Positions 25,215-33,977 of a stretch of 57,971 nt of DNA are shown piece after piece. Positions within the stretch are counted from its first letter, which is position 1, and each line of letters opens with the position of its first letter. Origin of the DNA: Clostridium sp. CAG:253 (lineage in GTDB: Bacteria > Bacillota > Clostridia > Lachnospirales > Lachnospiraceae); assembly GCA_000436755.1 (NCBI GenBank), contig FR887267.1, forward strand, positions 1 through 57,971. Direction: 5' to 3'. The notes below the pieces were generated by a model that was not told the origin of the DNA, did no database searches, and was given only the letters and a program-made list of their open reading frames with translations. The position numbers were made by a program, and so were the translations under genes.

Positions 25215-26579
25215 ATGATTCATAAGTTTAAAGCGAAAGATGTAAATATTTTATTGGATATAAATAGTGGCGGAGTACATGTGATCGATGATATTACGTA
25301 TGATATGCTTGATTATGTGAAGCCGCCGTTTGATGCAGAATGTCCTAAAGAGGTTAAGGACAAACTTTTAGAAAAATATTCTGCAGAAGACATAGATGAA
25401 ACATATAAAGAGATTGTAGAACTTTACAATGAAAAACTTCTTTTTTCAGATGATGTTTATGGTGATTTTGCAGATACAAAGGTTGAGTCACCTATAAAGG
25501 CAATGTGTCTCCATATAGCACATGATTGTAATCTTCGTTGTAAATACTGTTTTGCATCGACAGGAGATTTCGGAACGGGAAGAAAGCTTATGCCACTTAG
25601 TGTAGGAAAGCAGGCCATAGATTTCCTTTTGGAAAAATCAGTAGGAAGAGAAAATCTTGAACTTGATTTCTTTGGCGGAGAACCTCTCATGAACTGGGAC
25701 GTTGTAAAAGAAATAGTAGAATATGCAAGAAGCAAGGAAGAGGAATACGGCAAAAAGTTCCGTTTTACAATCACCACAAACGGTATGCTTCTTGATGATG
25801 AAAAGATTGATTTCATAAATAAAGAAATGTCAAATGTCGTTCTTTCAATTGACGGTAGAAAAGAAGTGAATGACAGAATGAGAGTAAAAGTTGACGGAAC
25901 AGGATGTTATGACCGCATAGTAAAGAATTACAAAAAACTTGTTGAGAAGCGTGGAGACAAGGAATATTATGTGCGTGGAACATATACAAACTATAATCTT
26001 GACTTTGCGGAAGATGTAATTCACCTTTATGAGCAGGGATTTGATCAGGTTTCAGTTGAGCCTGTTATGGAAGATGAGAGTGTCGAATATGCTATTACAG
26101 AAAAAGATCTCGATAAGATTTATGCTGAGTATGACAAACTTGTCGACAAGATTTCAGATATTAAGAAAAATGGCGGATTTATAAACTTCTTCCACTTTAT
26201 GATAGATCTTGACCAGGGACCTTGTGTAATAAAGAGACTTCGTGGATGCGGCAGCGGAAATGAATATGTAGCAATCACACCTGATGGAGACATTTATCCA
26301 TGTCACCAGTTTGTAGGACACGAAGAATACAAGATGGGAAATCTTGAAGAAGGCACATTTAATGAGGATATAAAGAAAGAATTTGCGGGATGTCATGTAT
26401 ATTCCAAACCTACATGCCGTGACTGCTGGGCGAAGTTTTATTGCAGCGGCGGATGTAATGCCAACAATTATATCTACAATGGAGACATTCACAATGCATA
26501 TGAACTTTCATGTAAGATAATGAAAAAACGACTTGAATGTGCGATATTAATGAAAGTCTGTGAACAGCTTGAAAAATAG
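25215..26579 (+). CDS. SCIFF radical SAM maturase
   Basis: A 454-residue radical-SAM/SPASM enzyme forming thioether bonds in SCIFF. The N-terminal RiPP-recognition region (about 1-80) precedes the radical-SAM motif CNLRCKYC (near residue 109). The SPASM domain carries further cysteines: GCGSGNEYVAI, DIYPCHQF, CRDCWAKFYCSGGC, and a final Cys pair for auxiliary [4Fe-4S] clusters. ATG 25215 (GAGG upstream) fits better than ATG 25203. It pairs with the precursor 190 bases upstream. Confidence 0.95.
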   Translation: MIHKFKAKDVNILLDINSGGVHVIDDITYDMLDYVKPPFDAECPKEVKDKLLEKYSAEDIDETYKEIVELYNEKLLFSDDVYGDFADTKVESPIKAMCLHIAHDCNLRCKYCFASTGDFGTGRKLMPLSVGKQAIDFLLEKSVGRENLELDFFGGEPLMNWDVVKEIVEYARSKEEEYGKKFRFTITTNGMLLDDEKIDFINKEMSNVVLSIDGRKEVNDRMRVKVDGTGCYDRIVKNYKKLVEKRGDKEYYVRGTYTNYNLDFAEDVIHLYEQGFDQVSVEPVMEDESVEYAITEKDLDKIYAEYDKLVDKISDIKKNGGFINFFHFMIDLDQGPCVIKRLRGCGSGNEYVAITPDGDIYPCHQFVGHEEYKMGNLEEGTFNEDIKKEFAGCHVYSKPTCRDCWAKFYCSGGCNANNYIYNGDIHNAYELSCKIMKKRLECAILMKVCEQLEK

Positions 26580-26738
26580 GAATTTTCAGAACTGAAAATT
26601 CCGTATGAAGAAAGTAGAACATGCAGATTTTGACAATTTAGTATGCGAAGCATTGCCAAAATCCATTAATAATTACGCAGAGCGGAATTATTAATAGTCT
26701 GTGAACAATTGGGAAAATAGGAATTGACCGAGCTGGAA
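26555..26738 (+). repeat. Imperfect direct repeat of the maturase 3' end with intervening hairpins
   Basis: The last codons and stop of the maturase (26555-26597) recur about 80% identical at 26696-26738. Between them lie a perfect 11-base palindrome (26579-26602) and further stems. Next comes a 10-base stem capped by GAAA (26749-26772), which may be the operon terminator. Looks like an old partial duplication. Confidence 0.6.
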
Positions 26739-26791
26739 GCGAGGGATGCTTCTTGACTGAAAGTCAAGAAGATAAAAACTGATTTTTAACT

Positions 26792-26820
26792 TTACAAGAA
26801 AAAAAGATTGTGTTATAGTA
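26792..26820 (+). promoter_or_regulatory. Promoter of the leuA transcript
   Basis: TTTACA (26792-26797), 17-base spacer, TATAGT (26815-26820), just ahead of the T-box leader. Confidence 0.75.
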
Positions 26821-26829
26821 TCAATTGAA

Positions 26830-27142
26830 ATGCAGTGACAAGGAATAGTAACTGTCGAACGGAATGCAGAAAGCTGTTGGTTGATGTGAAACAGTAGAAG
26901 TGAAGCAGGGAACTCACCTTTGAGCAGCCGGTTGAACCGATGAAAGAAAAGAGCAGAACATGCTTTAGTTTTTTATCAAAGTAGATTAGGACGGAGACCT
27001 ACCGTTACGAGGGAAGGGTATTGATTTTTTGATGTACCTGGTGAGAGCATGATTTTTCATGAATAAGAGTGGTACCGCGTGAGTATAATTATTGATATAT
27101 TCTCGTCTCTATATATAAGATATGTAGAGACGAGTTTTTTTG
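26830..27142 (+). ncRNA. T-box leader (leucine, CUC specifier)
   Basis: A tRNA-sensing leader ahead of leuA. The T-box sequence AAGAGTGGTACCGCG is at 27065-27079, where GGTACC's neighbours pair with the uncharged tRNA acceptor. The intrinsic terminator is CTCGTCTCTA (27102-27111) with TAGAGACGAG (27125-27134) plus seven T. In stem I the specifier loop GGGAACTCACC carries CTC (26913-26915), a leucine codon agreeing with the gene it controls. Uncharged tRNA-Leu should favour the antiterminator and leuA expression. Confidence 0.92.
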
Positions 27143-27262
27143 ATTATAGGAAAACGTTGGTTTTGCCATTTTTTACTTTATGTAAGTATGAAATAAAAAC
27201 AACTCCGGCACACAAAAATAGTCAAAATTTTAAGTTTAAAATAGAGAAAGTGAGGAAATAAA

Positions 27263-28930
27263 ATGAAGGGATTTGAAAAGTATCAGAAAAGTTATTTTAT
27301 GCCACCTGTTGAGTGTTACGACTGGGTGAAGAAGGATTCTATTGAAAAGGCACCAATATGGTGCAGCGTTGATCTTCGTGATGGAAATCAGGCACTTATT
27401 GAGCCGATGAGTCTTGAGCAGAAAGTTGAATTTTTTAAGATGCTTGTAAAAATCGGATTTAAGGAAATTGAAGTAGGTTTTCCGGCTGCATCTGAGACAG
27501 AGTATAAGTTCCTTAGAACACTTATTGAGAGAAAACTTATTCCTGATGATGTTACGGTTCAGGTTCTTACTCAGGCAAGAGAACACATTATAAAGAAAAC
27601 ATTTGAAGCCATTGACGGTGCTCCTAACGCAATTGTTCATGTATACAATTCTACATCTGTCGCACAGAGAGAGCAGGTGTTTAAAAAATCAAAAGAGCAG
27701 ATTAAACAGATAGCCGTTGACGGAGCAAAACTTCTTAAAGAACTTGCAAAGGATGTAAAAGGAAATATTCGATTTGAATACAGTCCTGAAAGTTTCCATG
27801 GAACAGAAATGGATTATGCGGTTGAAGTTTGTAATGCTGTTTTGGATGTATGGCAGCCAAAAGCTGATGCAAAGGCTATAATAAATATACCTACTACAGT
27901 AGAAAACGCAATGCCGCATGTATTTGCAAGCCAGGCAGAATATGTAAGCAAAAATCTTAAATACAGAGAAAATGTTGTATTGTCACTTCATCCTCACAAT
28001 GACCGTGGAACAGGTGTTGCGACTGCTGAGCTTGGTGTACTTGCAGGTGCAGATCGTATTGAAGGTACACTTTTTGGAAATGGTGAGAGAACAGGAAATA
28101 TGGATATTGTGACAATGGCAATGAATCTTCATTCTCATGGAGTTGATTCAAAACTTGATTTCAGCAATATGCAGGAAATAAAAGATACATATGAGAGACT
28201 TACACAGATGGAAGTTTCAATGCGTCAGCCATATGCCGGAGAACTTGTATTTACAGCATTTTCAGGCTCACATCAGGATGCTATATCAAAAGGAATGGCT
28301 TGCCGTGAGGAAGGAAAAGAGGAATACTGGACAGTTCCTTATCTTCCAATTGACCCTAAGGATGTAGGAAGAACTTACGATTCAGATGTAATTCGTATAA
28401 ACAGCCAGTCAGGAAAAGGTGGAGTTGCATATGTTCTTAAACAGAACTTCGGACTTATGATTCCTGATAAGATGCGTGAGGAAGTAGGATATCTTATGAA
28501 GGGCGTGTCAGACCATGCTCATGCAGAGCTTAGTCCTAATGATATGCTTGAGATATTCCGCAAGAATTATAAAAATATCGATAAGAAATTTGATATTCCT
28601 GAGTGTCATTTCGTACAGGTTGCAGATGGAATAAAGGCAGAAGTTACAATTGAAGAAAATGGTAAGAAACAGGTTGTAGAAGCACTTGGTAATGGTCGTT
28701 TGAATGCTGTAAGTAAGGCAATTCGCAAGCATTACGACATTGTTTATCATCTTGCAGAATATGAAGAGCATTCGCTTTCAAAAAATTCAAATGCACAGGC
28801 AATGTCTTATGTGGGAATAACTGATGAAAATGATAATCTTACATGGGGTGTCGGAACAGATGAAGATATTATCAAGGCATCAATACATGCACTTGTTAAT
28901 GCAGTAAATAAAAAGTTCTTTCAGAAGTAG
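27263..28930 (+). CDS. leuA: 2-isopropylmalate synthase
   Basis: A 555-residue enzyme condensing acetyl-CoA and 2-ketoisovalerate, the first leucine step. The HMGL TIM barrel shows WCSVDLRDGNQAL (around residue 33; metal Asp), the metal-binding HPHNDRGTG (around 240) and GNGERTGN. The C-terminal LeuA dimer/allosteric domain begins near 430. It belongs to the long LeuA form starting KYQKSYFMPP. The Leu T-box directly upstream supports the role; no leuB, leuC or leuD follows. Confidence 0.95.
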   Translation: MKGFEKYQKSYFMPPVECYDWVKKDSIEKAPIWCSVDLRDGNQALIEPMSLEQKVEFFKMLVKIGFKEIEVGFPAASETEYKFLRTLIERKLIPDDVTVQVLTQAREHIIKKTFEAIDGAPNAIVHVYNSTSVAQREQVFKKSKEQIKQIAVDGAKLLKELAKDVKGNIRFEYSPESFHGTEMDYAVEVCNAVLDVWQPKADAKAIINIPTTVENAMPHVFASQAEYVSKNLKYRENVVLSLHPHNDRGTGVATAELGVLAGADRIEGTLFGNGERTGNMDIVTMAMNLHSHGVDSKLDFSNMQEIKDTYERLTQMEVSMRQPYAGELVFTAFSGSHQDAISKGMACREEGKEEYWTVPYLPIDPKDVGRTYDSDVIRINSQSGKGGVAYVLKQNFGLMIPDKMREEVGYLMKGVSDHAHAELSPNDMLEIFRKNYKNIDKKFDIPECHFVQVADGIKAEVTIEENGKKQVVEALGNGRLNAVSKAIRKHYDIVYHLAEYEEHSLSKNSNAQAMSYVGITDENDNLTWGVGTDEDIIKASIHALVNAVNKKFFQK

Positions 28931-28997
28931 ACATTGGAACATAAAATAAATAATTATTTAAATTTAAAATAAATTACAAAATTTTAATACAAATTGT

Positions 28998-29085
28998 AAA
29001 GCCGATAAGTAACTGTTAAGCGGATTATAGAAAAGTGTAAGATATAAAATTATAACCTGTTTAACTTGTCACCTATCGGCTTTTT
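28998..29085. terminator. Terminator shared by leuA and carD
   Basis: AAAGCCGATA (28998-29007) pairs with TATCGGCTTT (29074-29083) around a long internal loop with extra pairing, followed by T's. The A-rich left flank lets it act on the minus strand too. Confidence 0.7.
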
Positions 29086-29132
29086 ATAAAAATATTTTTT
29101 TAAATAAGTACATCATAAGTGTATTACTTATA

Positions 29133-29633
29133 TTATATATTTAGATACCTAAGTATAAAATCTGGGATATTTTCCTCGTCCGTGTCAAGAACATATGAAA
29201 ATTCCTGATACACTTTTTTCTCGGCTTCTTTTAATATTTTTGAGTCTGTTGCCGAAAATTTCTTACCGTTAGCTTCAACTTCATTTTTTCTGATATGCAG
29301 TTTTGCTATAAGTGCAACTATCTCTTTGGTGTCACCGTTGTAAATAATGTGCATAAAAGCATCTTTTCTGAGTGTTGAGTTTTCAATCCATTCTATGTCC
29401 GTGATTGATACAGATTTGATAAGTTCGATTATCTCTTCTTTGGTAGGCATTTTTTGAAGTAATATTTTATTACTGTCTACAGGGACAAAAAGAGTTGATT
29501 TGATTTTTGCATACAGAGGATGCATCACATAATATGTGCGTTTTTTTGAACCGTCAAATCGTTCAGAGCGTACATCATCGATTTCACATACTCCTTCAGT
29601 AGGATGAAGTACAACATTTCCTGTTTCAAACAT
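29133..29633 (-). CDS. CarD family transcriptional regulator
   Basis: A 166-residue CarD/CdnL-type protein. The N-terminal Tudor-like RNA-polymerase-interaction domain runs from ETGNVVLHPTEGVCEID to LFVPVDSNK (residues 2-57). The C-terminal helical DNA-binding half follows (EEIIELI, NEVEANGKKFSATDSKILKEAEK). Such proteins bind the beta subunit and stabilise open promoter complexes. Minus strand, monocistronic, with AGGATTATT near the start. Its upstream region contains the overlapping inverted repeats at 29653-29704. Confidence 0.88.
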   Translation of the reverse strand: MFETGNVVLHPTEGVCEIDDVRSERFDGSKKRTYYVMHPLYAKIKSTLFVPVDSNKILLQKMPTKEEIIELIKSVSITDIEWIENSTLRKDAFMHIIYNGDTKEIVALIAKLHIRKNEVEANGKKFSATDSKILKEAEKKVYQEFSYVLDTDEENIPDFILRYLNI

Positions 29634-29652
29634 AATAATCCTCCAATTTTTC

Positions 29653-29704
29653 TGTACTGTGTCAAATAAATAGAATTGAAATCACAGTACAAATTTCAAT
29701 TCTA
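29653..29704. repeat. Interlocking inverted repeats upstream of carD
   Basis: TGTACTGTG (29653-29661) is complementary to CACAGTACA (29683-29691), and TAGAATTGAAAT (29671-29682) to ATTTCAATTCTA (29693-29704). The arms interlock a-b-a'-b', giving either alternative hairpins or a pseudoknot, or two overlapping palindromic operators. They lie 20-70 bases upstream of the carD start codon. Confidence 0.6.
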
Positions 29705-29829
29705 AAACAACGGGAATATTCGGTTGTTTATGTAATGTATACTTATATTTTAACAGAAACAACAAAATTTTGTAAGTTTTTTTTGATTTATATACATCAA
29801 AATAGTATTATAAAATGCAATAATATATG

Positions 29830-29859
29830 TTGACACTCATTTGGTGGCTAACATATAAT
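29830..29859 (+). promoter_or_regulatory. Promoter of the GH94 gene
   Basis: TTGACA (29830-29835), 18-base spacer, TATAAT (29854-29859); consensus boxes. A repeat GGCTAAC (29846-29852) and GTTAGCC (29870-29876) straddles the -10 and is a likely repressor site. Confidence 0.82.
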
Positions 29860-30008
29860 AGAAGTTAAGGTTAGCCTGTATTATACGGATGAAACCTATC
29901 TGGTAATTATTAAAGAGAAAATTTAGATGAAAAAAGAAAGCTGAAAATCATATTATTATTGATTTAGGAATTCTGCGATATTATCAATTTTAAGGAGGAA
30001 TTATTAAA

Positions 30009-32411
30009 ATGAATTTTGGTTACTTCGATGAAGAAAACAGAGAATATGTCATTACAAAGCCAAATACACCGGCACCATGGTGTAACTATCTTGGTTCACC
30101 TGAGTACGGAGCTATTATTTCAAACAATGCAGGTGGATACAGCTTTGTAAAGAGTGGAGCAAACGGACGTATCCTTCGTTATCATTTCAATAGTGATGAT
30201 ACACCGGGACGTTATATTTATCTTAGAGATGATGAGAACGGTGATTATTGGTCAGCATCATGGCAGCCTGTCGGAAAAGACCTTAACGAATATAAGAGTG
30301 AGGTTCATCATGGAACAGCTTACACAAAGATGTTTGCAGAATATGCCGGTATCAAATCAGAGGCTATGTATTATGTACCGCTCAATAAGGTATATGAAGT
30401 ATGGTGTGTAAAGGTTACAAACAATTCAGACAAGCCTAGAAAGATTTCAGTTTTCGGATATGCTGAGCTTTCAAATGATGATAATTATAATCAGGATCAG
30501 GTAAATCTTCAGTATACATTATGTACTACAAACACAAGTTTCAGAAAAAATAAAATTTATCAGCAGATAAATCTTAACTGGTACAAGGGTCCGGATGGAA
30601 GCAACGGAAAAGAAAGATTTTTTGGACTTGCCGGACAGCCTGTTACATCTTACAACGGTGACAAGGAAGCATTTATAGGTCTTTATCATGACTATGGCAA
30701 TCCTGTTGCAGTAGAGAGAGGTGAGTGTGACGGAGTATGCAATTACAATGAAAACAGTTGTGGTGCGTTACATACAGCATTAGAGATAGCACCAGGCGAG
30801 ACAAAAGAGCTTGCATTTATATTAGGAAGACATAAAGAGTCTGTTGCAGATGAAATTATTGCTTCATATGAAGATGTATCGGTATGTGATAAAGAAATTG
30901 ATGAATTAAAGAAATATTGGCATTCAAAACTTGAGAACTTCAAGGTTAATACACCAAGCAAAGCATTTAACAGCATGGTAAATACATGGAATGCATATCA
31001 GTGTTTCCTTACATTTACATGGTCAAGAGCAGCATCTTTTGTATACTGCGGAGAGCGTAACGGATATGGATATCGTGATACTGTTCAGGATATTCAGGGT
31101 GTTATTCATACAGACCCTGAAGCAGCTCTTGAAAAAATCAGATTTATGCTTTCGGCACAGGTTGATAATGGCGGCGGACTTCCGCTTGTTCGTTTTGACC
31201 ATGACGAGCGTGCAGGTCATGAGGGAACACCGGATGACCCTGATTATGTAAGAGAGACGGGACATCCAGCATATCGTGCAGATGATGCACTATGGCTTTT
31301 CCCTACAGTTTACAAATATGTATCTGAGACAGGAAATCTTGCATTCATGGATGAGGAAATCACATGGTCAAATATCGAGGAAAAAGCAAGTGTTTATGAG
31401 CACTTAAAGAGAGCTATCGACTTCTCTATGAATCACCTTGGACCACATGGACTTCCGGCAGGACTTCATGCAGACTGGAATGACTGCTTGAGACTTGGAA
31501 AGAACGGAGAGTCATCATTCGTTGCTATGCAGCTTTATTATGCATTCACAATTATGCGTAAGTTTGCTGAAAAGAAGAATGATACAGAATATATTGCTTA
31601 TCTTGACAAGACACAGAAAGAAATCGGAGAAAAGATTAACAAACTCTGGTGGGAAGATGACCGTTTCAATCGTGGATTTAAGGAGACTGGAGAACTTATC
31701 GGTTCTAAGAAAGACCCTGAAGCAAGTATGTGGTTAAATCCTCAGACATGGTCTGTTATTTCAGGTCTTGCAACAAGAGAGCAGGCTGACAAGGCTATGG
31801 CATCTGTAGACAGAGAACTTAACACAGCATACGGTGCAAAGATTATGGCTCCTTCATATGTTGACCATTACTTTGATGGTGCACTTGCAGGACTTTTCCC
31901 TCCTTCAACAAAAGAAAATGGTGGTATTTTCTCTCAGACACAGGGATGGCTTATACTTGCAGAGGCACTTTTAGGAAATGGTAACGAAGCATTCAAATAT
32001 TTTGAGGAAAGCTCACCATCATCACAGAATGATCAGGCAGAGATTCGTAAACTTGAGCCATATGTACACGGACAGTATACAGAAGGTGATGAAAGCCCAT
32101 TCCACGGACGTTCACACGTTCATTGGCTTACAGGTACAGCATCTACATGCATGGTAGGATGCGTTGAGGGTATCTGCGGAATGCGCCCTGACCTTGACGG
32201 ACTTCGTGTAGCTCCAACAGTTCCTTCAGACTGGAAAGAATTCTCATTTGAGAAAAACTTCCGTGGAAAGAAAGTTATCATTAAAGTTGAAAATCCAAAC
32301 GGTGCACAGAATGGATTTAAAGAGTTCTACATCAATGGTGAAAAGCAGGATGACAACTACATCCCGGCTGACAAACTCACAGATGTAACAGAAGTTAAGA
32401 TGGTAATGTAA
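30009..32411 (+). CDS. GH94 disaccharide phosphorylase (probable cellobiose phosphorylase)
   Basis: An 800-residue cytosolic inverting phosphorylase that splits a beta-glucoside with phosphate to give alpha-glucose-1-phosphate and a free sugar. The N-terminal beta-sandwich starts FGYFDEENREYVITKPNTPAPWCNYLG, the (alpha/alpha)6 barrel follows, and the catalytic Asp lies in HADWNDCLRLG (around residue 490). Phosphate-site segments are ETGHPAYRADD and SQTQGWLILAEALLGNGNEA. Length and N-terminus fit cellobiose phosphorylase best. Strong GGAGG ribosome site. No transporter is adjacent, so regulation is by its own promoter and operator. Laminaribiose or cellodextrin specificity cannot be excluded. 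Confidence 0.88.
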   Translation: MNFGYFDEENREYVITKPNTPAPWCNYLGSPEYGAIISNNAGGYSFVKSGANGRILRYHFNSDDTPGRYIYLRDDENGDYWSASWQPVGKDLNEYKSEVHHGTAYTKMFAEYAGIKSEAMYYVPLNKVYEVWCVKVTNNSDKPRKISVFGYAELSNDDNYNQDQVNLQYTLCTTNTSFRKNKIYQQINLNWYKGPDGSNGKERFFGLAGQPVTSYNGDKEAFIGLYHDYGNPVAVERGECDGVCNYNENSCGALHTALEIAPGETKELAFILGRHKESVADEIIASYEDVSVCDKEIDELKKYWHSKLENFKVNTPSKAFNSMVNTWNAYQCFLTFTWSRAASFVYCGERNGYGYRDTVQDIQGVIHTDPEAALEKIRFMLSAQVDNGGGLPLVRFDHDERAGHEGTPDDPDYVRETGHPAYRADDALWLFPTVYKYVSETGNLAFMDEEITWSNIEEKASVYEHLKRAIDFSMNHLGPHGLPAGLHADWNDCLRLGKNGESSFVAMQLYYAFTIMRKFAEKKNDTEYIAYLDKTQKEIGEKINKLWWEDDRFNRGFKETGELIGSKKDPEASMWLNPQTWSVISGLATREQADKAMASVDRELNTAYGAKIMAPSYVDHYFDGALAGLFPPSTKENGGIFSQTQGWLILAEALLGNGNEAFKYFEESSPSSQNDQAEIRKLEPYVHGQYTEGDESPFHGRSHVHWLTGTASTCMVGCVEGICGMRPDLDGLRVAPTVPSDWKEFSFEKNFRGKKVIIKVENPNGAQNGFKEFYINGEKQDDNYIPADKLTDVTEVKMVM

Positions 32412-32474
32412 TTAATCATAAAATACGACAGCTTTTCATTTTGACCGAATGTCAGAAAAAAGGCTGAAGTGAAG

Positions 32475-32503
32475 TTGACTTAACTTTTAATATGTGATAT
32501 AGT
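32475..32503 (+). promoter_or_regulatory. Promoter of the queuosine operon
   Basis: TTGACT (32475-32480), 17-base spacer, TATAGT (32498-32503). The start of transcription would fall inside the hairpin at 32504-32545. Confidence 0.7.
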
Positions 32504-32545
32504 AAGTCTCGTTTTGGATTGAAAATAAAATTCAAAACGAGACTT
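32504..32545 (+). terminator. 13-base perfect hairpin at the start of the que leader
   Basis: Arms AAGTCTCGTTTTG (32504-32516) and CAAAACGAGACTT (32533-32545). It could end the GH94 transcript (weak T run) or serve as an operator at the que start site. Confidence 0.5.
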
Positions 32546-32565
32546 TAAGTATATAAAATTATAAA

Positions 32566-32606
32566 AGACAGTTCATTAGTACCATCCTGTCTATAAATAA
32601 AACTAG
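32566..32606 (+). ncRNA. preQ1-I riboswitch
   Basis: The P1 stem is AGACAG (32566-32571) with CTGTCT (32587-32592), enclosing a C/T-rich loop. An A-rich tail ATAAATAAAACTA follows, whose CTA can pair with TAG in the loop to form the H-type pseudoknot of class I preQ1 aptamers. It stands upstream of queD-queE-folE-queC-queF, the preQ1 pathway. A terminator at 32694-32724 provides the expression platform. Confidence 0.88.
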
Positions 32607-32693
32607 GGCTGTATTTATTAGGTATTATTTATATTTTGATAAAAAACTAACTGATTGAATAAACGCTAATCAGTCATAAGATATAATATCATT

Positions 32694-32724
32694 AAAGACA
32701 GACGGTTTTATGTCTGTCTTTTTA
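32694..32724 (+). terminator. Riboswitch-controlled terminator before queD
   Basis: AAAGACAGAC (32694-32703) pairs with GTCTGTCTTT (32712-32721), then more T. Its left arm contains the same AGACAG as the riboswitch P1, so the two can exchange partners. Confidence 0.85.
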
Positions 32725-32766
32725 TTGTTTAAATCAAAAAAAGTATATTTTGCAACAGGAGGAAAA

Positions 32767-33186
32767 ATGTATTATCTTACAGTAGAAAACAGTTTTGATT
32801 CGGCACATTTTTTACACGGCTATGAAGGAAAATGTTCAAATTTACATGGTCATCGTTGGAGAGTAGTAGTTGATGTTGCCTGCGAAAAGCTTATTTCGGA
32901 GGGGCAGCAGAGAGGAATGTGCGTTGATTTTGGTGATTTAAAGAAAGATGTAAAAGAGATTACGGACTTTTATGACCATGCTTTTATCGTTGAGGAGGGA
33001 ACTCTTAAGGAAAAAACAATTGAGGCACTTAACGAAGAAAATTTCAGGATGATTTTTGTAAAATTTCGTCCGACAGCAGAAAATTTTTCTAAGTTCTTTT
33101 TTGAAGAGGTAAAAAAGAAGGGATATAACGTAAGCAAGGTTTGTGTGTATGAGACACCAAATAATTGTGCCACTTATTCAGAATGA
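32767..33186 (+). CDS. queD: 6-carboxytetrahydropterin synthase
   Basis: A 139-residue T-fold enzyme turning 7,8-dihydroneopterin triphosphate into 6-carboxy-tetrahydropterin. The zinc histidines are in FDSAHFL (about residue 13) and NLHGHRW (about 28), with the catalytic Cys/Asp/His region KCSNLHGH, DFYDHAF and YETPNNCATY. ATG 32767 after AGGAGGAAAA is used. First gene of the que operon. Confidence 0.93.
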   Translation: MYYLTVENSFDSAHFLHGYEGKCSNLHGHRWRVVVDVACEKLISEGQQRGMCVDFGDLKKDVKEITDFYDHAFIVEEGTLKEKTIEALNEENFRMIFVKFRPTAENFSKFFFEEVKKKGYNVSKVCVYETPNNCATYSE

Positions 33187-33221
33187 AAATAAAGAATACA
33201 AAAACATGAAAGGGGAGCAAA

Positions 33222-33884
33222 GTGAGTTTTAAAGTTGTTGAGATTTTTGAGAGCATAAACGGTGAGGGTATGAGAGCCGGTGAACTTGCTGTATTTGTGC
33301 GTATGAAAGGCTGCAATCTCTCATGCAATTATTGTGATACAATGTGGGCAAATGAGGCAGATTGTGAATTTGAAGAGATGACAGCAGACCGGATTGTTGA
33401 AAGAGTAAAAAAATCCGGCATAAAAAATGTTACGCTTACCGGTGGTGAACCGCTTTTGCAAAAGGATGCAGATAAACTTCTTAAATTATTCTCAGATGAG
33501 AAGGATATAAGAGTGGAAATTGAGACGAACGGAAGTGTAAATTTAAGTCCGTTTCTTAAATATGAAAATACAAGTTTTACAATGGATTATAAACTTCCTG
33601 AGAGTGACATGGAAAAATACATGGATTTGGAAAACTTTAAAATTCTCAGAAAAAAGGATACATTAAAATTTGTAGCTTCTTCAGTGAATGATTTAAAAAA
33701 AGCAAAGGATATTATTGAAAAATATGACCTTATTGACAGAGTAAATATAATATTCAGTCCTGTTTTTGGGAAGATAGAACTTACGGATATAGTTGATTTT
33801 TTGAAGGACAATAAACTTAATGATGTACGGATGCAGCTTCAGATGCATAAATTTATATGGGCTCCCGATGAAAGAGGTGTTTAA
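33222..33884 (+). CDS. queE: 7-carboxy-7-deazaguanine synthase
   Basis: A 220-residue radical-SAM enzyme (ring contraction of CPH4 to CDG). The cluster motif is CNLSCNYCD (residues 31-39), the N-terminus FKVVEIFESINGEG is typical, and TLTGGEPLL provides the GGE SAM motif. GTG start with GAAAGGGGAG upstream. Follows queD by 35 bases. Confidence 0.93.
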   Translation: MSFKVVEIFESINGEGMRAGELAVFVRMKGCNLSCNYCDTMWANEADCEFEEMTADRIVERVKKSGIKNVTLTGGEPLLQKDADKLLKLFSDEKDIRVEIETNGSVNLSPFLKYENTSFTMDYKLPESDMEKYMDLENFKILRKKDTLKFVASSVNDLKKAKDIIEKYDLIDRVNIIFSPVFGKIELTDIVDFLKDNKLNDVRMQLQMHKFIWAPDERGV

Positions 33885-33977
33885 AGACTGAAAAAATATA
33901 TGCAGTTTTTTTAGTTATAAGTTCGTGCTATGACCAAACTTGAAATGTGCGAAAGGCGTGCACAGGAAGGAGAAAAC

